Source: Spirochaetia bacterium UBA6919 (GTDB taxonomy: Bacteria > Spirochaetota > UBA6919). From it: DNA of 40,112 bases. A program made the position numbers and the translations under genes. The notes under the pieces are model-generated. The model was not told the origin of the DNA. It ran no database searches and was given only the letters and a program-made list of their open reading frames with translations. The stretch lies in the NCBI GenBank assembly GCA_002450905.1, contig DKAT01000098.1, forward strand, positions 1 to 40,112, written 5' to 3'. This document shows positions 35,578 through 40,112 of the stretch, in pieces (positions within the stretch are counted from its first letter, which is position 1; each line of letters opens with the position of its first letter).

Positions 35578-36747
35578 TTAGATATTTAGACTATAAATAC
35601 GCCATGTCTTATACTTCTTACCACCCATAGATTCTCCTGCACGGATCACAAGGACATTATCCTCGAGTAACCAGGATATTTCACAGTTCTCATAATGTTT
35701 TGTATGAGCATTATTGAATGATTCATAGTATAGTACAGCATCCATTCCGATTTTTTTGTATTTTTCCAAGATTCCAAGAAGCATCAGACGAACTCGTTTA
35801 ACCTTTCGTCTCTTTAAAAGTATTTTGATAATACGAAAATAATCAGAATGTCCCATGAATCCATAACTTGGGCCAATCATTTCATTGACATCAGGGATAC
35901 TTCCTATAAATCCAGCTGGTTCATCCTTGACATATGCGAATTGGATGAGCCCCTGATCAGCAACAATTTTAAGATTCTGGGCTGCATGATCCATTTCTTC
36001 TTTATTAATAGGGACAAACCCCCAATTATCTTTCCATGCATCGTTATAGATAGTTCGCATTATTTCTATATCATCCATAAAGCCTTTTTTAAGATTTATG
36101 GGGCGAATTGTAATCTCACGCTCTCTTTTAATTCTATCCACAATACGAGTCAAGCGATCATGACGTTTTGTAGTAGTTTCACTCATCTTAACAGGCATAA
36201 TTTGAGCTATCATATCCTTAGCCTTCTGAAAGCCATACTTCTCCAGAAATTCCTTGTAATATACTTTGTTATAGGGTGTTTCCATGAAGGGTAGATGTTC
36301 ATATCCCTCAATAAGAAGTCCCCAGGATTCATTGGATGAAAAGTTTTGTGGACCAAGGATTTCATTCATACCCTTGCTTGTAATCCAGTTTACTCCTTTA
36401 TCTAGAAGTGCCTTAGCCACGTCATAATCCTCTGTAACTTCAAAAAAACCGAAAGCCCCTGATTTCTTCTTGTGGTGATCATTATATGTATGATTAATAG
36501 AGCAGGAAATCCTTCCCACAATATCATTCCCCTTTTTAGCTATCATATATTGTACATCAGCATGGTTATGAAAGGGATGGTGTGACGTAAAAAGACCATG
36601 AGTACCCAATATCTTATTCCCCATAAGATCCATTTTCATAGGATAAATAAAATTGGGGTCATTACGATATAAACTTAACGGGAATCTATAGAACTCATTT
36701 AAGTGCTTGTAATCTTTCGAATTAAAAGAGATAATCTCTAAAGACAT
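35578..36747 (-). CDS. GNAT-like acyltransferase family protein
   Basis: A 389-residue soluble protein. The start (LNEFYRFPLSLYRNDPNFIYPM), the middle ADVQYMIAKKGNDIVGRISCSINHTYND and GAFGFFEVTEDYDVAKALLDKGVNWITSKGMNEILGPQNFSSNESWG match the N-acetyltransferase-like group that makes up the two-lobed acyl-CoA N-acyltransferase fold. A second lobe is around IEIMRTIYNDAWKDNWGFVPI. No substrate is known to me for this group. It is the first gene of the operon with two lipoproteins and a small helical protein. AGGT precedes the ATG. Confidence 0.72.
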   Translation of the reverse strand: MSLEIISFNSKDYKHLNEFYRFPLSLYRNDPNFIYPMKMDLMGNKILGTHGLFTSHHPFHNHADVQYMIAKKGNDIVGRISCSINHTYNDHHKKKSGAFGFFEVTEDYDVAKALLDKGVNWITSKGMNEILGPQNFSSNESWGLLIEGYEHLPFMETPYNKVYYKEFLEKYGFQKAKDMIAQIMPVKMSETTTKRHDRLTRIVDRIKREREITIRPINLKKGFMDDIEIMRTIYNDAWKDNWGFVPINKEEMDHAAQNLKIVADQGLIQFAYVKDEPAGFIGSIPDVNEMIGPSYGFMGHSDYFRIIKILLKRRKVKRVRLMLLGILEKYKKIGMDAVLYYESFNNAHTKHYENCEISWLLEDNVLVIRAGESMGGKKYKTWRIYSLNI

Positions 36748-37099
36748 TCTGTATACCTGCCAGATTAATATAAGTTGACATTAAATTTAATTTCCAAGAG
36801 ACAAATTTCAATGGGTAATAAAAATATATACTTAATTGTAACAAAATTCTTTTAAAATCACAAAAAAATCATATAAATTCTATCAATTTTATGTCATTTT
36901 TTTATAAAATACCACATTATGAAAGGATAATTTTTTTTATTTTTTCTCAAAAAAAATAATATTTTTTTTATCTTTCGATGAAAATATCACTTACGTGCCT
37001 CAATTTATATATACCTATTAATTCATAAATTATTGTTATATTTCGTGTGGTTTTTTATTGGAGCATGGTAAAAATCATAAAAAAATCACGGGTTGGGTC
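36748..37099. other. AT-rich gene-free stretch upstream of the HU promoter
   Basis: Divergent spacer between the acyltransferase-like gene (minus) and HU (plus), with long A and T runs near 36920-36975. No RNA gene, repeat family or small open frame with a ribosome site is seen. The runs may bend DNA or act as UP-type upstream elements. Confidence 0.5.
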
Positions 37100-37128
37100 T
37101 TGACAAAGGAAATATAATTATGTATAAT
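37100..37128 (+). promoter_or_regulatory. Perfect consensus promoter of the HU gene
   Basis: TTGACA (37100-37105), a 17-base spacer and TATAAT (37123-37128), exact in both boxes and spacing. Transcription is expected near 37135, giving a leader of about 65 bases. Confidence 0.85.
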
Positions 37129-37200
37129 TGCAAATGTTTTACAAGTAGGATTTAAAAAAACAAAAAATCCTCAAACCAAAATAATTCAAGGAGTATGGAC

Positions 37201-37479
37201 ATGAATAAGTCTGAATTAGTGGATCAAATATCCAAAAAAAGTGGTCTTTCAAAAAAAGACAGTGAGAAAGGTTTAAACGCTCTTCTTGATTCTGTTAAGA
37301 CAGAGTTGAAGAAAGGTGGTAAAGTATCTCTTGTTGGATTTGGAACTTTCCAGGTAATGAAACGCAAAGCAACTACAGGAGTTAATCCAAAAACCAAACA
37401 AAAGATTTCTATCCCAGCAAAAAAAGTAGCTAAGTTAAAATTTAGTGATTCAGTTAACTCAATGTTAAACAAAAAATAA
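37201..37479 (+). CDS. hup: HU-family DNA-binding protein
   Basis: A 92-residue nucleoid protein that binds and bends DNA as a dimer. MNKSELVDQISKKSGLSKKDSEKGLNALLDSV forms the helical base, VGFGTFQVMKRKATTGVNPKTKQKISIPAKKVAKLKFS the beta arm. Two ATGs are in frame. AAGGAG (37188-37193) is only one base before 37195 but seven before 37201, so I choose 37201. The perfect promoter fits an abundant protein. Confidence 0.95.
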   Translation: MNKSELVDQISKKSGLSKKDSEKGLNALLDSVKTELKKGGKVSLVGFGTFQVMKRKATTGVNPKTKQKISIPAKKVAKLKFSDSVNSMLNKK

Positions 37480-37489
37480 GCTACGAGAT

Positions 37490-37525
37490 TCATCAGAACT
37501 CACCTCCTCTCCCGAGTTCTGATGA
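37490..37525 (+). terminator. Stem-loop terminator of the HU gene
   Basis: A perfect 12-bp stem (TCATCAGAACTC with GAGTTCTGATGA) around a 12-base C/T-rich loop, 10 bases after the HU stop. There is no strong T-run, but the stem is the most stable simple hairpin in the window apart from the edge fold-back. Confidence 0.7.
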
Positions 37526-37700
37526 TCCTCAATTATTACAGACCATAATATTTAACCACCGCTCCTCATCTCGATTTATATATACCTTCGTTTCATTAAA
37601 GCATTTCAAAAATTTTCAGAATAAATATAAAATATTTTAGTTCTTTTATATTCATTAATTTGTTAAAATAGTAAATAGACTATCCTTGAAACGAATCACA

Positions 37701-37727
37701 ATCGGAATCAAAATTTTTAGTTCCGAT
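37701..37727. repeat. Dispersed palindromic element, copy 3 (ATCGGAA-N13-TTCCGAT)
   Basis: The third exact copy of the arms and spacing. It ends 9 bases upstream of the -35 box of the Bax-inhibitor promoter, a standard position for an activator or for upstream repression. Confidence 0.75.
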
Positions 37728-37736
37728 TCTCTTTGA

Positions 37737-37765
37737 TTGAGTAGTTTTTGTAAAATAATTATATA
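37737..37765 (+). promoter_or_regulatory. Promoter of the Bax-inhibitor-like gene
   Basis: TTGAGT (37737-37742), 17-base spacer, TATATA (37760-37765). The start is expected near 37772, about 77 bases before the ATG. The palindromic element lies just upstream. Confidence 0.5.
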
Positions 37766-37848
37766 AATTTATAAAGATTAATTAAATTCTTTGATACTTG
37801 GATAGGTGTTTTATTATATTATATTCGTGATTATTTGTGAGGTAACTT

Positions 37849-38583
37849 ATGAAGTCTGGAAATCCAATATTTAGAGGCAAAATTTTATCTCGGTTTGATT
37901 CGATTACTGAACGCTCAGAAGGTATGATGACAGTCGGCGGGACAGTAAATAAATCAGCCTTGCTTCTAGCGATTATAATAGCGTCAGCCAGTTTTACATG
38001 GGCAACAAACAGTCCTAATATGTGGTTAATAGGGGGATTTGCTGGGAGCTTAATTTTTGCAATAATCACAACATTTAAACCTGAATGGGCACACATCACA
38101 GCCCCCATCTATGCTCTGTTTGAGGGATTTTTCCTTGGTGGCTTAACATTAATGGTTAACACACTGTATCCAGGATTGGCTCTTCAAGCGGCTGGATTAA
38201 CCTTTGCCATATTATTCACACTCCTATTTGCCTATAAAATTGGGCTTATCAGAGCTACTGAGGGGTTTGTAAGAGGTGTTATAATAGCAACCGGGGGAGT
38301 TTTAATCTTCTATTTGGCTACATTTGTATTAAGACTTTTTTTGCCAGTTCCATATCTCCATCAAATGGGCTGGTTGGGATTGATTATCAGTCTTGTAATT
38401 GTTGTAATAGCGGCTTTAAGTCTCATTTTGGACTTTGCTTTCATTGAAAGTAGCATATCTGAACAAGCCCCTAAACAAGTTGAATGGTATGCAGCATTTA
38501 GTTTAATGGTCACTTTAGTGTGGCTATATGTTGAAATTATCCGTTTCTTATGGATTTTAGCAACGATTTTTGGGGATGATTGA
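37849..38583 (+). CDS. Bax inhibitor-1/YccA-family membrane protein (COG4760 type)
   Basis: A 244-residue integral membrane protein. The N-terminus NPIFRGKILSRFDSITERSEGMMTVGGTVNKSALLLAI and the end DFAFIESSISEQAPKQVEWYAAFSLMVTLVWLYVEIIRFL are characteristic of this bacterial branch. Seven hydrophobic helices can be traced. Eukaryotic relatives are calcium-leak channels (TMBIM). The bacterial role is not settled; pH-sensitive ion leak is a reasonable guess. AGGT precedes the ATG. AccB follows after 38 bases. Confidence 0.92.
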   Translation: MKSGNPIFRGKILSRFDSITERSEGMMTVGGTVNKSALLLAIIIASASFTWATNSPNMWLIGGFAGSLIFAIITTFKPEWAHITAPIYALFEGFFLGGLTLMVNTLYPGLALQAAGLTFAILFTLLFAYKIGLIRATEGFVRGVIIATGGVLIFYLATFVLRLFLPVPYLHQMGWLGLIISLVIVVIAALSLILDFAFIESSISEQAPKQVEWYAAFSLMVTLVWLYVEIIRFLWILATIFGDD

Positions 38584-38621
38584 TAAGTACCTATATAAAA
38601 TAAATTTATTCGGATGTTAAT

Positions 38622-39134
38622 TTGAAAAAAGAATTGAACTTTAGTGATGTAGACGTTGTAGAACTTATTAAATTATTTGATAAATACAATATAGAAGAGC
38701 TAAACCTTGAGGATACAGGTTTAAAGATAGAGCTGAAAAAGAATATACCTCTTGATATTAGAAATAAACATTTTCAGGCAGAATATTCACAATCTCCTGT
38801 TATGCACTACCCTGTAGAACGTGTTCTAATTCCACAAGATCATGCTAACCCTGAGAAATCAAGTGAAGCAGAAGCCCCTAAGAATGAGAAGCATGAAGAG
38901 ATAATATCTCCAATTGTAGGGACATTCTACCGCTCATCTGCACCAGGATCGGAGCCATTTGTTCGTGAGGGTGATTATGTAACTCCAGCATCAACGGTAT
39001 GTATTATTGAGGCTATGAAAATGATGAATGAAATCAAACCGGAGTTTTCTGGAAAAGTAATTAAGATCCTAGTGGAGAATGGAGAGCATGTTCAATCTGG
39101 GCAAGGTCTATTTCTAATTGAAAAGGACTCATAA
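38622..39134 (+). CDS. accB: Acetyl-CoA carboxylase biotin carboxyl carrier protein
   Basis: A 170-residue carrier that moves carboxyl groups between biotin carboxylase and carboxyltransferase in fatty-acid synthesis. An N-terminal helical segment (1-50), a flexible linker (~52-92) and the biotinyl domain (93-170) are present. The domain has SPIVGTFYRSSAPGSEPFV and the EAMKMMNEI motif, with Lys133 as the biotin site. The start is TTG, since no ATG lies upstream in this frame; a weak GGATG-like site precedes it. No accC follows. A coiled-coil gene comes next, 14 bases later. Confidence 0.95.
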   Translation: MKKELNFSDVDVVELIKLFDKYNIEELNLEDTGLKIELKKNIPLDIRNKHFQAEYSQSPVMHYPVERVLIPQDHANPEKSSEAEAPKNEKHEEIISPIVGTFYRSSAPGSEPFVREGDYVTPASTVCIIEAMKMMNEIKPEFSGKVIKILVENGEHVQSGQGLFLIEKDS

Positions 39135-39148
39135 ACAAAGGAGATTCT

Positions 39149-39706
39149 ATGAATGATTCTTTCAAACCTCAAAATGAAAATAACCTTAATGACATAAATA
39201 ATATCAATCCACCTGCTACTGAGAATAATTATAACTTAACAGAAAATAATTCTATTGATATCCCTACAAATTTAGAAAATATGTCCTATGAAGATGCCAA
39301 AGAATATGTAGTCAGCATTCTGGCAGTGAAAAAAAAATATGATAAAGACATAGAACACACTCAGGAAGAGTTAATTAAATATGAGAGGTATAAAAAACTC
39401 GATGCTGAACGGGGTGGACAGGATCAACTGGTTATCAACGAGAAAATCACACATCTTGAGATAACATTGCATCAATTGAAGACTGAAGAAATGGAAGTTT
39501 CTATGAAATTAGATCAGTTAAAAGATGCTCTCAAAAATAAAACCAAGTTTCAGGCTTCTATTGATACCGCTTCACTTCTTGATAATTTAGAAAAGATGAC
39601 AGGAAAATCTGTATCTGACATGAAACTAGAGAAAGAAACCAATAATTTAGATATGGAAAGTAAATTAGCAGAATTAAAGAGAAAAATGAATCAGAACCCC
39701 AATTAA
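39149..39706 (+). CDS. Coiled-coil protein downstream of accB, function unknown
   Basis: A 185-residue soluble protein. An Asn-rich N-terminus (1-45) is followed by long charged helices (YEDAKEYVVSILAVKKKYDKDIEHTQEELIKYERYKKL and HLEITLHQLKTEEMEVSMKLDQLKDALKNK), a likely coiled coil from ~48 to 135. A short helical tail ends it. AAGGAG lies 6 bases before the ATG. It is in the accB operon by spacing. I do not recognise a family. Confidence 0.75.
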   Translation: MNDSFKPQNENNLNDINNINPPATENNYNLTENNSIDIPTNLENMSYEDAKEYVVSILAVKKKYDKDIEHTQEELIKYERYKKLDAERGGQDQLVINEKITHLEITLHQLKTEEMEVSMKLDQLKDALKNKTKFQASIDTASLLDNLEKMTGKSVSDMKLEKETNNLDMESKLAELKRKMNQNPN

Positions 39707-40080
39707 TTTATTATACAATTGATATCTTTGTAAATATCTTTACAAGCCCCCTCCCAACACTATATAATCCTCGTAATATATTTTCTCAACTTAATTTAGA
39801 TTTCAATCATGCTCATTTCTAAAATAAGGTATGATATAATTTTTTATAAAAAAAATAAAATTAGTAAATTTTCTATTGACGAATTCAATAATATTATTTA
39901 TGTTTAAATTACTTTATGCTACTAATTGATTATTATCTAACATTATATAATATTACATAATTGTATAATGCTATATAGTAATGTGTTGAACTTCAATCTT
40001 GATCTATAATTGGCAGAATGCTTGTAATGTTTGCTCCGAACTTGTGTATAGTAATATAACAAATGATTTGGAGTATTACA
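39707..40080. other. AT-rich gene-free stretch
   Basis: It starts with a small hairpin (TTGTAAA-TATC-TTTACAA, 39728-39745) just after the coiled-coil gene. The rest is very AT-rich, with several TATAAT-like strings (for example 40005-40010). None has a well-spaced -35 box, so the promoter of the next gene cannot be fixed. Confidence 0.45.
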
Positions 40081-40112
40081 ATGAAAACAAATTACAGAAC
40101 GATGAATCTTTT
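40081..40112 (+). CDS. Start of a gene cut by the right edge
   Basis: ATG at 40081 with GGAG about 8 bases upstream. The frame stays open to the end (MKTNYRTMNL). Too short to identify. Confidence 0.5.
   Translation, partial: MKTNYRTMNL

Noticed and set aside
35848..36294. Plus-strand 148-codon open frame opposite the acyltransferase-like gene
   Set aside because: Antisense to a gene with family motifs; no ribosome site and no domain.
39986..40010. Promoter TTGAAC ... TATAAT for the gene at the right edge
   Set aside because: The spacer is only about 13 bases, too short for a standard promoter.

Overview
The window is AT-rich DNA (about one third G+C by eye) from a probably anaerobic, Gram-negative-type bacterium. 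Multi-sensor hybrid histidine kinases, several signal-peptide and lipobox proteins, a FecR-domain protein, a GH57/DUF3536 glucan enzyme, a COG4760-type Bax-inhibitor protein and an oxygen-sensitive dehydratase/activase operon together suggest a spirochaete-like anaerobe. That assignment is tentative, because no rRNA or other decisive marker is present. I found no tRNA, rRNA, CRISPR array or transposase.

Layout. Positions 1-187 are a near-perfect 92-bp fold-back repeat, so the left edge is probably a chimeric contig end. It truncates a PAS/GAF-rich hybrid histidine kinase (to 3981). A DUF4405-like membrane protein (minus) and a second hybrid kinase (4735-8169) follow, then an M24 peptidase-like protein (minus). 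Next come two lipoproteins (DsrE-like and TPR) and a small zinc-ribbon protein. From 14878 down to 11727 (minus) is a Rieske / cytochrome b / decaheme cytochrome c operon, a menaquinol-oxidising bc-type complex that would pass electrons to periplasmic haems. Then ispF-panE-dioxygenase (minus), a GH57/DUF3536 protein, a small secreted protein, ndk with a small partner, and two unknown membrane-anchored proteins.

The most interesting locus is 23530-29256: a TetR regulator, a double-activase/DUF2229 protein and a 2-hydroxyacyl-CoA-dehydratase-like protein in one operon. This is the domain set reported for anaerobic plasmalogen (vinyl-ether lipid) synthesis in Clostridium, here split into two polypeptides behind a likely autoregulating repressor.

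After it come exported proteins: ankyrin repeats with an unusual 37-residue period, a FecR-domain protein, and a transglutaminase-fold protein that has lost two of its three catalytic residues. A four-gene minus-strand operon follows (acyltransferase-like protein, a Sec lipoprotein, its Tat-lipoprotein relative, a small helical protein). The right end carries HU with a perfect consensus promoter, the Bax-inhibitor protein, the biotin carrier AccB, a coiled-coil protein and the first codons of another gene.

Two families of dispersed non-coding repeats stand out. One is a 27-bp palindromic element, ATCGGAA-N13-TTCCGAT, with three intergenic copies. The other is an ~80-bp element carrying three 11-bp iterons, with two copies in the longest gene-free stretches.
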